DNA from: an uncultured Desulfobulbaceae bacterium
GTDB lineage: Bacteria; Desulfobacterota; Desulfobulbia; Desulfobulbales; CALZHT01
NCBI GenBank assembly: GCA_945787445.1
Contig: CALZHT010000046.1
Span: 1 to 46,001, forward strand
Direction of reading: 5' to 3'
Length of the DNA: 46,001 nucleotides
Part shown: positions 24,687 through 34,297 of the stretch, piece after piece
How the letters are laid out: each line of letters starts with the position of its first letter
Position numbering within the stretch: the first letter of the stretch is position 1
Translations under genes and position numbers: made by a program
The notes under the pieces: model-generated
Seen by the model: the letters and a program-made list of their open reading frames with translations, nothing else
Databases searched by the model: none
Told to the model about the DNA's origin: nothing

Positions 24687-27101
24687 TCACCCCCTCTGAA
24701 GACCAGCTAGGGATTGGTCAATGGCCTCGCAGAGGTCTTCAATTTTATGTGGTTTGCTGAGCAATTCCTGAATACCGACACCTCTCGCCTCATTCTCATT
24801 CAGCAGATCATTCCAGCCGGTGGTCATAATAATAGGGATGTCGGGCCGAACTGCCAGCATCTTCTCAGCCAGTTCAATACCATTCAAATGCGGCATACGA
24901 TAATCGGTTATTACCACGTCAAAATCGGTCGGACTTCTTTCAAAGGCCGCATAGGCTTCGGGACTGCTGTCAAATCCATACACTTGATAACCGGCTTGTT
25001 CCAGGGCGATCTCCCACACCTCGATGCTCATCTTTTCATCATCCACCAGCATGATACGGGCCTTGTTCCTTGTTATCACCACCCTGTCCTTTTCTTCTTT
25101 AGGTGTATCATACTGCTCAACATGAATCGGAAAAAACAAATCAAACCGCGTACCCGTATCCGCATTGCTTTTGGTAATAATAAAACCGTTGTGGTTCTCA
25201 ACAATGCCATGCACAATCGCCAATCCCAGGCCGGTCCCTTCATCAAGATTTTTTGTGGTAAAGTAAGGCTCGAAAATCCGTTCCATCGTGGCCTTATCCA
25301 TGCCGTGACCGGTATCGCTAATCGTGAGTTGAGCGTATCGCCCAAAAGCCATGTTGGGATGGGGTTGCCCGGTGCCTGGATGAACGGCGTTGGTCAAGAG
25401 ATTCGTAACAGCCTGACCGATTTGCGCACCTTCCGCCAGGATCATCTCGCATTCTCTGTTGATTTGCTCGTGGATTTCAATTGCCTCGGGAACGGTCTGC
25501 CGGAACAGCTGTATCTCTTCAGCAAGCAATGACTGGAGACGCAGGGGCTGCTTGGTCTGCTCGCTATGCCGGCTGAAGGTCAATATTTGTTTGACGATTT
25601 CAGCAGCCCGTTTACTAGCGGTATCAATACCTTGCAAGTGCTGGCGGACCGGGCTCTCCAGCGGAACCGTCGGCATAAGGACCTGGATATAGCCGTATAT
25701 GGTATTAAGGATATTATTAAAGTCATGAGCAATCCCAGCTGCCAGCGTACCAATGGCCTCCATTTTCCTCGCTTGCCGGAGACTTGCTTCCAGCTGTTTC
25801 CGCTCTGTAATATCCTGGACCTGGGCCAAAGCATAATTTTTTTCTTTCACCTGGACGAGTTTAGCAAAGAGTAGACCTTTACGTTTGGAGCCATCTATTA
25901 TGGAAAAATCCATTTCTATGCCATCCACTTCACCTGACCGCGCCAGTTCCTCTATAATTCTCGCTCGTTCCTTTTCTGAATAGAAACCCAACTCAACCGT
26001 GGACTTGCCGACGATTTCCTGCCGCGAAAGCTTTGACAAACTGCAGAAGTTTTCATTTACATCCACAAATTTGCCGGTTGAAAGGTCGGTCACACTGACA
26101 GCCTGGGGCGAAAAGCTGAAAAGGGTGCGGAACTTTTCTTCGCTTTCCCGCAAATCCATTTCGATCCGTTTACGCTCTTCTATCTCCTGACGCAGTTGGT
26201 TATTCACTTTTTCCAAGGTTGCAGTCCGTTCCCGCACAAGTTCTTCAAGATGATCGCGGTATCTGTATAACTCATCCTCAGCTTTCTTTTGTTCGTTTAT
26301 GTCATAAATAAAAGCCAGGCTGGCCGGCTTTCCCTCCCAGTCAACTTGGGTCACATTAAGCTGCAGCCAGATGGAATGACCATCCTGATGAATGATCTTT
26401 GTCTGATAGAAGCTGGGCACTTGTTTACCCTGTACCCGTAATCGGTGCCGTTCTGCCAGTTCATGACGGTGGTCAGGATGGACAAAATTGACAAATGGTT
26501 TATCACTATAATCCTCTTCCTGATAGCCGGCGATATCCAAAGCCTTGTTATTAAAGAATTTTACAAGGCCATCCTGTACCACTATTATGGCCTCGTTGGT
26601 ATTTTCCACAAAAATATTGTACCGCTCTTCGGTCTGCTTAGTTTCCGTAATGTCTTCGTGCAATATCAATACTTCCTGCACCGTACCGTCATCACCTTTC
26701 AAGGGGTATACGTGAGAACGGGCCCAGTGTTTACTGCCCTGACACCCGGATTGTGAGGGATCATATTCGAATGGAGGCAGGGCAATGGCCTCTCCCTTGC
26801 CGACCTGATCAAAAATAGCTTGGATCCCTTGCTGTTTGGCTTGCTCGTCGGCAAGTATATTGAATCTTCCAACAACCTCTTCAGCATTGACGCCCCATAA
26901 GGATTGCCAGGCCCTATTCGCCTGGTGCATGACGCCATCAACACCATGAATTTGAATAGGCATGGGCGATTGATCCACCAGCATCATGAATCGTTCTTTG
27001 CAATACGTTAACGCATCGCTAAAGCTTTCCTTTGCAGCTAGCTTTTCCTGCAGCAATGTAACCTGCTGCTCCAATTGCTCATAGGTTTGTTTTTTCGCCA
27101 T
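24687..27101 (-). CDS. Triple-PAS hybrid histidine kinase
   Basis: An 804-residue soluble sensor kinase without membrane segments. Three PAS domains are visible: about 35-155 (ending in HEDITETKQTEERY), about 160-275 (ending YDINEQKKAEDELY) and about 325-440 (ending VQDITERKQLEASL), with a coiled coil between the last two. HisKA has AAGIAHDFNNILN (His near residue 458). HATPase has ISDTGHGMDKATMERIFEPYFTTK and EGTGLGLAIVHG; its N-box reads NLLTNAVHPGTG. The C-terminal receiver (about 685-800) has MLVDDEK and Asp in DVVITDYRMP (near 731). No response-regulator gene is next to it. Signal unknown. A 26-residue C-terminal phosphotransfer partner is not visible. Confidence 0.93.
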   Translation of the reverse strand: MAKKQTYEQLEQQVTLLQEKLAAKESFSDALTYCKERFMMLVDQSPMPIQIHGVDGVMHQANRAWQSLWGVNAEEVVGRFNILADEQAKQQGIQAIFDQVGKGEAIALPPFEYDPSQSGCQGSKHWARSHVYPLKGDDGTVQEVLILHEDITETKQTEERYNIFVENTNEAIIVVQDGLVKFFNNKALDIAGYQEEDYSDKPFVNFVHPDHRHELAERHRLRVQGKQVPSFYQTKIIHQDGHSIWLQLNVTQVDWEGKPASLAFIYDINEQKKAEDELYRYRDHLEELVRERTATLEKVNNQLRQEIEERKRIEMDLRESEEKFRTLFSFSPQAVSVTDLSTGKFVDVNENFCSLSKLSRQEIVGKSTVELGFYSEKERARIIEELARSGEVDGIEMDFSIIDGSKRKGLLFAKLVQVKEKNYALAQVQDITERKQLEASLRQARKMEAIGTLAAGIAHDFNNILNTIYGYIQVLMPTVPLESPVRQHLQGIDTASKRAAEIVKQILTFSRHSEQTKQPLRLQSLLAEEIQLFRQTVPEAIEIHEQINRECEMILAEGAQIGQAVTNLLTNAVHPGTGQPHPNMAFGRYAQLTISDTGHGMDKATMERIFEPYFTTKNLDEGTGLGLAIVHGIVENHNGFIITKSNADTGTRFDLFFPIHVEQYDTPKEEKDRVVITRNKARIMLVDDEKMSIEVWEIALEQAGYQVYGFDSSPEAYAAFERSPTDFDVVITDYRMPHLNGIELAEKMLAVRPDIPIIMTTGWNDLLNENEARGVGIQELLSKPHKIEDLCEAIDQSLAGLQRG

Positions 27102-27179
27102 TTTTTTTCTCCATCAAGCAGAATCAAACATCATGTGCGCATGAAAAATTAAAAAAAACCGCGGTGCAGATGACCTGAT

Positions 27180-27365
27180 CTTGGTGGATTTTTTGTTGAT
27201 ACCAATAATACCAGCGCAAAAAAGTGCCTAAAGTTCGAAGTGCACTAAAGTGCCTAAAATTGCTATTTTTTTCTATTAAGATATTTCCATTAACTTTAGG
27301 CACTTCGCACTTTAGGCATTTTAGGCACTTTTTTAGTATCCCTCGAAATTTCGATTCAAGCTTAG
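27180..27365 (-). repeat. Dispersed repeat A, copy 3
   Basis: Minus orientation: GATCTTGGTGGATTTTTTG then TTGATACC, left arm AAGTGCCTAAAGTTCGAAGT then GCACTAAAGTGCCTAAA, AT-rich loop, right arm CTTTAGGCACTTCGCACTTT then AGGCATTTTAGGCACTT. The right flank (TAGTATCCCTCGAAATTTCG) is shorter than in copies D and E. It fills the gap between the hybrid kinase and the hypothetical gene. Confidence 0.8.
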
Positions 27366-27394
27366 GTGTGTTTTGTTTCTTCCCACATCTCTGC

Positions 27395-27799
27395 TCATGC
27401 CACCAAAAAAGCCGTATCCACCCTCCGGACCAGCTCTTTACGAAAAGACTCATCCGGTCCAAATCCCAAGAACTCTTCAACCAGCGAGGCCACATATGTA
27501 TCAACAGCATTTGCGATATCTTTGCTGCTGCCTTTGCCCGCGCCGGCCGCGACGCCTTCAGACATTTCAGTGGTTATAATTCCTTTGACCATTTGCACTG
27601 CATCGGGATCTTCCAAGAGAATCGCCGCCCAAAGCAAATGGGCTGCCGAAGGATTAATTTTATGGTCACTTTGCCAAAAAAGATAGGGTTGTTTCAAAAC
27701 ACCGAGCTTTTTGGTGACCGCCACATCAAGCCACATTTTCAATTGCGGCCTCAAAGGCATTCTTCCTTCCTTTAACCCGGAAATTATCTGCTCAAACAT
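27395..27799 (-). CDS. Hypothetical protein next to fmdB-like gene
   Basis: A 134-residue cytoplasmic protein, no signal or membrane segment, mostly helical. Segments include LRPQLKMWLDVAVTKKLGVLKQPYLFW, NPSAAHLLWAAILLEDPDAVQMVKGI and VEEFLGFGPDESFRKELVRRVD. No family was recognised. The strand, size and 21-base distance to the FmdB-like gene indicate a shared operon, so the two may work together. The ATG at 27799 is taken without an obvious strong ribosome-binding site. Confidence 0.6.
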   Translation of the reverse strand: MFEQIISGLKEGRMPLRPQLKMWLDVAVTKKLGVLKQPYLFWQSDHKINPSAAHLLWAAILLEDPDAVQMVKGIITTEMSEGVAAGAGKGSSKDIANAVDTYVASLVEEFLGFGPDESFRKELVRRVDTAFLVA

Positions 27800-27820
27800 A
27801 ACAATATCTAAGATAAACTA

Positions 27821-28309
27821 TCAAAGCTCATATAGAGTTTTATCATACAGAGGTTGCCCGGAAGCTGATCCTTTTTTTGCCTTCTTGGCAAACAAGGCCA
27901 TGGGATCTTCCCCTTCGAAGATATCGCCCATCTCCTGTTCGATCTTTTCAGGGTCCTCCCCTGCTTCCATGCGTGCAATGGCCTCTTTCATTTCATCCTT
28001 GAGATGCAGGCCGGCTTTTTCAGTAAATTTACGCATGACATTCGCCATCTGCCGGGGATCATCCTCATTGATCCCTTCCGCTTCCCGGGCAAGCTCTCCC
28101 AAAACCTTTTCCATTTTCGCCTCATCCAGATCAGGCAACATTTCATCACCCTCTTCCTTGGCCCGGCCTATGGTGGCAAAGGTGGACAATTGACGCTTGA
28201 GGTCCCTGCTGCATCGAGGGCATTGCGGAATTTTTTCCGTGTTTATCCGGCTGGAAAAAAAATTGAATATCGTGTTGCAGGCCTGGCAATAAAACTCATA
28301 TATCGGCAT
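27821..28309 (-). CDS. FmdB-family zinc-ribbon protein
   Basis: A 162-residue protein. The N-terminal 40 residues are an FmdB-type zinc ribbon: MPIYEFYCQACNTIF and IPQCPRCSRDLKRQL supply CxxC pairs near residues 9-12 and 31-34. The rest is acidic and helical (EMLPDLDEAKMEKVLGELAREAEG), different from the short tail of small FmdB proteins. Its partner is unknown. It heads a two-gene unit with the hypothetical gene downstream. A perfect hairpin AACCACCGGC-TCT-GCCGGTGGTT lies about 70 bases upstream (28376-28398). Confidence 0.85.
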   Translation of the reverse strand: MPIYEFYCQACNTIFNFFSSRINTEKIPQCPRCSRDLKRQLSTFATIGRAKEEGDEMLPDLDEAKMEKVLGELAREAEGINEDDPRQMANVMRKFTEKAGLHLKDEMKEAIARMEAGEDPEKIEQEMGDIFEGEDPMALFAKKAKKGSASGQPLYDKTLYEL

Positions 28310-29005
28310 GTATCACACCTCATCTGTTAATGGCATCTATACTTTTGTTAATCCTCTTGCACTGAAACAATCGGCAACCACCGGCTCTGCCGGTGGTTAC
28401 TGACTTCATTTATTTCCCATATTTTTTTATAAAGAAAATGACAAAAATGAAACCTCGTAAACCTTAGAAATGAAGCATTTACCATTAGTATGAATCATGT
28501 TTCATTTACACTACGCAGACATGACAAGATTGCAGATGTGACTGCCCTTTACGTTCATGACTTATAAATTATGCTTAAGGATTTAGGCAATGTTTTTATG
28601 CCAGGCACCATGTGAAAGAATATAACTGCCTAAATTTCGGATGAATTGACGAAATACCATCCTGGAAGTGAAATTTTCCATCCATGAAACCTTTTTTCGC
28701 TTTACAATATTCTGCGGCTTAAAAAAGGCGTTCTTTAACAAAACAAGCATATTACAAATATCAAGGATACTATAGGTCTAAAATTTGTCAGAGAAGGTCC
28801 ATTCATCAATCATATATTTTTATTTGATTGCCTTATACGTTTTTTTGTTTGACATTCCCGGGAAGTCCTTTCCATCCTATAAATATAAACTGTAAACATA
28901 TTGATTCTTTAATTTTACGTCGTCATGGAAAGCGGTCTGTTTCCATTTCTATACGCCGCTCCTCTATCCTGACGCCATTCATTTCCTTTCTGCAAGAGGT
29001 GGCGT
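28310..29005. other. Long divergent intergenic region
   Basis: About 700 bases between the FmdB-like gene and the cytochrome operon. It contains the 10-bp hairpin AACCACCGGC/GCCGGTGGTT (28376-28398). A TTGACA at 28849 has no well-spaced -10. No gene or riboswitch was recognised; the region is AT-rich. Confidence 0.5.
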
Positions 29006-29497
29006 ATGGCATCATTTCTCCTTTTATTCTCCAAGAAAATTTCCCGGACAACCCTAACAACTATATTTATATTCTCCATCCTGCCCTGCATTGCGCAAAC
29101 TGCTGATCCGCAATCTGTATATATTGGTTCTGAAGCCTGCAGAGAGTGTCACCCGAACGAATATAAAAGTTTTACGGCATACGCCAAAAAAAGCAGATCC
29201 TACGAAAGCATCATCAAACTGGAGAGGGGATTGACCAGGGAAGAAATCGAAAAATGCTATTCCTGCCACACGACCGGCCATGGTCAACCCGGTGGCTTTA
29301 TAAGTGCCGAAGAAACTCCCCACTTAAAAAATGCTGGTTGCGAAGTGTGCCACGGCCCTGGCAGCCTGCATACAAAAACACTGGCCAAACACGATATCAA
29401 GGGAGAGCTAACCACGGAAGATTGCAAGCAATGTCATATTTCGGAACGGGTCAAGGCTTTCAGATATAAGCCCTTGATCCGCGGTGGGGCGCATTGA
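29006..29497 (+). CDS. Tetrahaem c-type cytochrome (c554-like)
   Basis: A 163-residue exported cytochrome. A signal peptide (residues about 1-32, ending IAQTADP) is followed by VYIGSEACRECHPNEYKSF, the usual opening of cytochrome c554/NrfB-like proteins. Four CxxCH motifs are present: CRECH, CYSCH, CEVCH and CKQCH. Extra histidines (TGHGQPGG, KHDIKG, GGAH) may be distal haem ligands. The ATG at 29006 follows AAGAGGTG. The stop overlaps the region of the next gene: the kinase starts one base after it, so the two are translationally coupled. It is the likely periplasmic electron partner or ligand of the haem-bearing kinase. Confidence 0.9.
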   Translation: MASFLLLFSKKISRTTLTTIFIFSILPCIAQTADPQSVYIGSEACRECHPNEYKSFTAYAKKSRSYESIIKLERGLTREEIEKCYSCHTTGHGQPGGFISAEETPHLKNAGCEVCHGPGSLHTKTLAKHDIKGELTTEDCKQCHISERVKAFRYKPLIRGGAH

Positions 29498-29498
29498 A

Positions 29499-32400
29499 AT
29501 GTATAGCCTGCTGGACGCATTGCGAAGTCGCTTAAGCCTCAAGATTCTAGTGGCGCTGACCATTGGCGTCGCCATTGTCATGGTGGTGGTGATCAACCTC
29601 AGCCTGGTCCGCCAACAAGAAGAAATTCGAGCGCGCATGACGACCTTTGGCAAGGAATTAAAATACCTTGCCTATGCCGGCATAAAGCATCCCATGTCGG
29701 TCGGCGACAGCCCTTCCGTAAAGACCCAACTCCTGGAAGTTCGAGAATCCCTGCACGATGCTGAAATTACCATCTGCGATTATAACCAGAGGATCATATT
29801 CGCCACCCATGAAGACAGAATTGACACCCAGGTATCACAACTCATCCACAACCAGAAGGCCTTGGATGCCCTAACCTATTTGATTGAAACCGGTGATCCC
29901 CACTATGAAAAATCCTTTGAAGAAGAAGAAGACGGCAGAAAGTATCTTGTCACCATCCACATGATGGCCAACGAAAAGGGATGCCATCATTGTCATGGCT
30001 CCTCCCGGAAAGTGCTGGGCGGCATGATCGTCAGACAGGCTACCGATGAAACCTATGCCGCCATCGCTTCATTACGGAACCAAACTATTATTATCAGTGT
30101 TATCGGCATCGGCGCCATTGTTTCCATAATTTACTTCCTGCTCGCCAAACTCGTCACCAAGCCGGTGACGGAATTGGCTGACAAAGCGGATCGTTTTGCC
30201 AAGGGTGACATGACCGTCTCCGTGGATGTTAAAACGAAAGATTCCATCGGCATCCTGGGAAACTCCTTTAATTACATGGTCGGCAGCATCAAAAACCAGA
30301 TCGAATATGCCAACAGCCTGAAAGTGGCCATTGCCGATCCCCTTTTCATGGTGGATACCAATATGGTTATCACCTATATGAATGAAGCATGTGCTCAGCT
30401 TACCGGATACAGCAAAGAGGAGGCGGAAGGAAAACTGACCTGCCATGAGGTTTTTCAAAGTGATCTCTGTGAAACCACCTGCCCGGTGAAATACTGTTTT
30501 GAAACCGGCGGACCGGTGGCAGGGATCAGGGTCACCATGAACCATCGTGAAGGCAGGAAAATACCGCTGATGGCCAGCGCCAGCGCCCTGAAAGATGCCC
30601 AAGGCACCCTGCTCGGCGGGGTAGAGATATGCAGGGATATTACGGATGTGCTTGAGGCTGAGCGGCTCAGATATATCAAGCAGATTGCGGAAAGGGAGGA
30701 GGAACACCGGAAATATTTGGAAAATCGGGCGGAAAACTTACTTGTCATTCTCTCGCAGGCCTCGGACGGCAATCTTAAAGTCAGGGCCGAAGTTACTGAA
30801 AAAAACGAGGTCATGGATGAAATCGCCCATCATACCAATTTGATGCTGACCAATCTTGAAAAACTCTACGAAAAAATCTCCTCATTCAGCAAAGAGCTTG
30901 AACTTGAAGTGGCAAGAAGGACCATGATGCTGCGGGAAAAAACCCTTCTTCTCGAACGGGCCAACAGGGAACTACGAGAACTGGATCGGCTCAAATCATC
31001 CTTCCTGGCCAACATGTCCCATGAACTGAGAACCCCGATGAACTCCATCATCGGCTATACGGACCTCCTACTCGATGGGGTAGACGGAGAGATTAACGCA
31101 GAACAGGAAAAAAGTCTACGCAAGGTGGTGAATAATGCCAGGCACCTCCTGCAGTTGATAAACGACATACTCGATATGTCCAAGATTGAGTCGGGTAAGA
31201 TTGAACTGGACCTTAGAGAGACTGACATCAAAATCTTGATTGAATCAATCGTCTTCACCTTTGAAACACCCATTGCCCAGAAAGGCCTTACCCTCTCTCT
31301 TGATATAGAAGAAACTCTCCCCATACTTTTTGTGGATGAGGATAAAATACGGCAAATAATCATTAATCTGCTGTCCAATGCCATCAAGTTTACCCATAAA
31401 GGTGGCATTACCATCAGTGCCAAACATTCAAATCGGGGCATTCGTCCGGGCGAGGAACCCTTGTTTATAGAGATATGCGTAGAGGACAGCGGGATTGGCA
31501 TAAAAGAAGATGACATCGCAAAGCTCTTTGACAAATTCAGCCAGATCGATATATCGACAATCCGGCAATATGAAGGCACCGGCCTGGGTTTGAGTATCGC
31601 CAGAGGACTTGTGGTCCTGCACAAAGGGGTGATCTGGGCCGAGAGCGAATTCGGCAAAGGGAGCCGCTTCTTTTTTACTCTGCCGGCTAGAAAAGAAATC
31701 CTGGAAAAACCCTTGGAGCCCATCCTGGAACCGATGATGGCGGAAGAGCTGGCAAAATACTTCGACAAGCCGGTGAAGCTGTTCATGAAAGAACCGCATT
31801 ATGCTGGAAAATCCATAAAATGTTGGGAATACGTGCATTGCGGCCAGACCAGTTGTCCGGCCTACGGCAGTTCGGAACACCGCTGCTGGTTGATCTCCGG
31901 CACCCATTGCAAAGGCATGCAAATAGCTGCTTGTCCGGAAAAAGTGGAATTCTGCAAAGGATGCGAGATCATTGAAAATCAGGTCTTGGACGAATACAAT
32001 TCCACCAGACCGGAAATATTGGCTGAAAATGCGTCGGCACCCAGAACAGTTCTTGCAATTGATGACAATCCTGAGGTGATTGATATCATCCAAAAATCAA
32101 TTGGTAGCGACTATAAAGTTGTGGGCCTCTTGAGTGGAGATGAGGCTGTTACGAAGGCAAAGGAAATTCATCCTGTTGCCATTACCCTGGACATCATGAT
32201 GCCTAAGAAAAACGGCTGGCAGGTCCTGCAGGAACTTAAAAAAACACCTGAAACGCAAGACATACCTGTCATCATTCTCTCCATTATCGATGAAAAAAAG
32301 CTCGGCTTCGGGCTGGGGGCGGCAGAATACATTGTCAAACCCATTGACAAAAATCTTCTGTTACAAAAGCTTAAGAACTTAGAAAAATTAGCTCTCATAA

Positions 32401-32768
32401 AAAAGGTGCTTGTGGTAGACAATGAAGCTGAAAGTGTAGAACGGATCGGCAATGTGCTTGCTGAAGCAGGGTATCAGATTACCACAGCAAGCTCTAATCT
32501 TGAGGCCGTGCAATCCATTAAGCACTCACGGCCGGACCTTATTGTTGTTAACATTATAATGCCTGACACCAATGGTTTTGACGTCATCGAATACATCAAA
32601 TCAGACGTGAAGGCGAAATCCATTCCCTTGATATTAATCACCCAGAAAGACTTGAGTGAAGAAGACATTGAAAAACTTGACGGAAGAATCAAGGCCATTC
32701 TCAATAAAGGCATCCTGCAAGAAAAAGAGTTGTTGGATGAGCTGACCAGCACCTTAAAAAAAATATAA
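29499..32768 (+). CDS. Haem-c sensor hybrid histidine kinase with two-CW domain and two receivers
   Basis: A 1089-residue membrane kinase. TM1 about 15-36; a periplasmic sensor with the c-type haem motif GCHHCHG near residue 162 (DUF3365/Tll0287-like layout); TM2 about 192-214; HAMP about 215-265; PAS about 275-385; HisKA with ANMSHELRTPMN (His near 506); HATPase with DSGIGIKEDD and GTGLGLSIARG; two-CW domain about 772-822 (KCWEYVHC, CPAYG, CWLISGTHC, FCKGC); receiver 1 (Asp in ITLDIMMP); receiver 2, where the phospho-acceptor reads IVVNIIMP, so Asp is replaced by Asn. The ATG at 29499 overlaps no codon of the cytochrome but follows its stop by one base. It probably senses periplasmic redox state and signals to the regulators downstream. 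Confidence 0.93.
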   Translation: MYSLLDALRSRLSLKILVALTIGVAIVMVVVINLSLVRQQEEIRARMTTFGKELKYLAYAGIKHPMSVGDSPSVKTQLLEVRESLHDAEITICDYNQRIIFATHEDRIDTQVSQLIHNQKALDALTYLIETGDPHYEKSFEEEEDGRKYLVTIHMMANEKGCHHCHGSSRKVLGGMIVRQATDETYAAIASLRNQTIIISVIGIGAIVSIIYFLLAKLVTKPVTELADKADRFAKGDMTVSVDVKTKDSIGILGNSFNYMVGSIKNQIEYANSLKVAIADPLFMVDTNMVITYMNEACAQLTGYSKEEAEGKLTCHEVFQSDLCETTCPVKYCFETGGPVAGIRVTMNHREGRKIPLMASASALKDAQGTLLGGVEICRDITDVLEAERLRYIKQIAEREEEHRKYLENRAENLLVILSQASDGNLKVRAEVTEKNEVMDEIAHHTNLMLTNLEKLYEKISSFSKELELEVARRTMMLREKTLLLERANRELRELDRLKSSFLANMSHELRTPMNSIIGYTDLLLDGVDGEINAEQEKSLRKVVNNARHLLQLINDILDMSKIESGKIELDLRETDIKILIESIVFTFETPIAQKGLTLSLDIEETLPILFVDEDKIRQIIINLLSNAIKFTHKGGITISAKHSNRGIRPGEEPLFIEICVEDSGIGIKEDDIAKLFDKFSQIDISTIRQYEGTGLGLSIARGLVVLHKGVIWAESEFGKGSRFFFTLPARKEILEKPLEPILEPMMAEELAKYFDKPVKLFMKEPHYAGKSIKCWEYVHCGQTSCPAYGSSEHRCWLISGTHCKGMQIAACPEKVEFCKGCEIIENQVLDEYNSTRPEILAENASAPRTVLAIDDNPEVIDIIQKSIGSDYKVVGLLSGDEAVTKAKEIHPVAITLDIMMPKKNGWQVLQELKKTPETQDIPVIILSIIDEKKLGFGLGAAEYIVKPIDKNLLLQKLKNLEKLALIKKVLVVDNEAESVERIGNVLAEAGYQITTASSNLEAVQSIKHSRPDLIVVNIIMPDTNGFDVIEYIKSDVKAKSIPLILITQKDLSEEDIEKLDGRIKAILNKGILQEKELLDELTSTLKKI

Positions 32769-32783
32769 CGTTTCAGAATAATT

Positions 32784-33164
32784 ATGAAAAAAGAAAAAAC
32801 CAACATAAAAATAATGGTTGTGGATGACAATCAGGACAGTCGTGAACTGGTCCTCAAAATCCTTAAAGCTAAAGGGTATGTAATTGTTGAAGCCATTGAC
32901 GGGGAGGAAGCATTGGAAAAAGTACCGGTTGAAAGACCGGATCTTATCCTGATGGATATTTCGCTCCCCAAGATTGACGGCTATGAAGTGACCCGAAGAC
33001 TGAAAAACCAGGAAATTTTTAAAGACATCCCGATAATAGCCCTTACGGCACATGCCATGAAGGGTGATAGAGAGAAGGCACTGGAGGCCGGCTGCGAGGG
33101 CTATATTCCCAAACCGATCAATATCCATGAACTCCCCAACCAGATAAAGTTGTTCCTCAAATAA
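32784..33164 (+). CDS. CheY-like single-domain response regulator
   Basis: A 126-residue receiver domain: MVVDDNQDS (acidic pair), LILMDISLPKIDGYEV (phospho-Asp near residue 58), ALTAHAM (Thr/Ala switch) and YIPKPINIHEL (conserved Lys). No output domain is present. It resembles DivK/CheY-type shuttles. It begins 16 bases after the hybrid kinase and its stop overlaps the ATG of the next gene by one base (TAATG). It probably relays phosphate between the large kinase and the receiver-kinase downstream. Confidence 0.93.
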   Translation: MKKEKTNIKIMVVDDNQDSRELVLKILKAKGYVIVEAIDGEEALEKVPVERPDLILMDISLPKIDGYEVTRRLKNQEIFKDIPIIALTAHAMKGDREKALEAGCEGYIPKPINIHELPNQIKLFLK

Positions 33165-34252
33165 TGAAGAGGAAAAGCACAATACTCATAATAGACGACA
33201 CCGTGGATACGGTGGAACTTTTGAAAAAAAGGCTGCGCTCAGAAGGCTATGAAACTTTTGAGGCCTATGACGGCGTGGAGGGCTTGAAAAAGATAAAAGA
33301 CTGCTCCCCTGACGTAGTTGTGCTCGATATTATGATGCCCAAGCTCGATGGTTATGAGGTTTGCAAGAGGCTGAAATCTGAAGATTCGACCAAACATATT
33401 CCCATTCTCATGCTCACTGCAAAAGGCGATATTTCAGATAAAGTGAAAGGCTTGGACATCGGCGCTGACATGTACATAACCAAACCCTTTGACTACAAAG
33501 AAATTTCAGCCCGGATCAGATCCCTTCTCACTAAAAGCGCCGCCACGAAGGAACTTGCTGATAGAGAAAGAGCCGAAGCCCTGGATCAGATGGTTGATGA
33601 AATAGCCCATGAGATCCGCAATCCCCTAGTTGCCATCGGCGGCTTCGCCAGACGAGTCAAAAAGAGCCTCCCGGAGGGGGATGCCAACAGAAAATACCTT
33701 GAAACAATACTCCAGAATGTGACGGTACTCGAAAAAATGGTCAATGAGTTGGTCGGTCTGAAAAGTGCCGCTTTATCCTATATGGAACCTGCCAATATCA
33801 ATGAGATTCTGCAAAATGCTCTGGATCTAAATATAAAGAACATTGGAAAAAACAACATTGCCGTAACCACCCATTTCATGGAAAGCTCCGCCCTGATTCC
33901 CGTGGATGTGGAAAATCTTACCAGGGCGCTTGCCAATATTATTGAAAACGGCATTGAGGCCATGGATGGAGAGATACGGAATCTGGTAATAACCACCGGC
34001 GTGAGTGGCGACTATTTTGAAATTACGATAGCTGACAGCGGCAAAGGAATTTCCCGCGATCAGATAAAAAATATCTTTAATCCATTTTTCTCTTCCAAAA
34101 TCTATGGCCCGGGCCTTGGACTCACCTTTACCCTCAGAACGATCCAGAACCATAAGGGCACGATTTCTGTGGAAAGTGAAGAGGGCAAGGGCACCTCTTT
34201 CACTATTCGGCTGCCAAAAAAAGGAAGGGGAAAATCCGTGGAGGCACAATAG
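33164..34252 (+). CDS. Receiver-histidine kinase (REC-HisKA-HATPase)
   Basis: A 362-residue soluble protein. Residues 1-120 form a receiver (IIDDTVD, Asp in VVVLDIMMP near residue 54, Lys in YITKPFDY), 140-210 HisKA (EIAHEIRNPLVAIGG, His near 148), 240-355 HATPase (NIIENGIEAMDG, ADSGKGIS, GPGLGLTFTLR). This is the architecture of kinases controlled by phosphorylation of their own receiver. It overlaps the previous stop by one base. With the CheY-like protein and the haem-c kinase it forms a compact phosphorelay. No DNA-binding output domain is present, so targets are unknown. Confidence 0.92.
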   Translation: MKRKSTILIIDDTVDTVELLKKRLRSEGYETFEAYDGVEGLKKIKDCSPDVVVLDIMMPKLDGYEVCKRLKSEDSTKHIPILMLTAKGDISDKVKGLDIGADMYITKPFDYKEISARIRSLLTKSAATKELADRERAEALDQMVDEIAHEIRNPLVAIGGFARRVKKSLPEGDANRKYLETILQNVTVLEKMVNELVGLKSAALSYMEPANINEILQNALDLNIKNIGKNNIAVTTHFMESSALIPVDVENLTRALANIIENGIEAMDGEIRNLVITTGVSGDYFEITIADSGKGISRDQIKNIFNPFFSSKIYGPGLGLTFTLRTIQNHKGTISVESEEGKGTSFTIRLPKKGRGKSVEAQ

Positions 34253-34297
34253 TATGCACCTCTGCACACGATAATGAAGACGAAAATATATTAACAA

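Noticed and set aside
28849-28883. TTGACA and TATAAA as a promoter for the cytochrome operon
   Set aside because: The spacer is 23 bases, too long for a sigma70 promoter.
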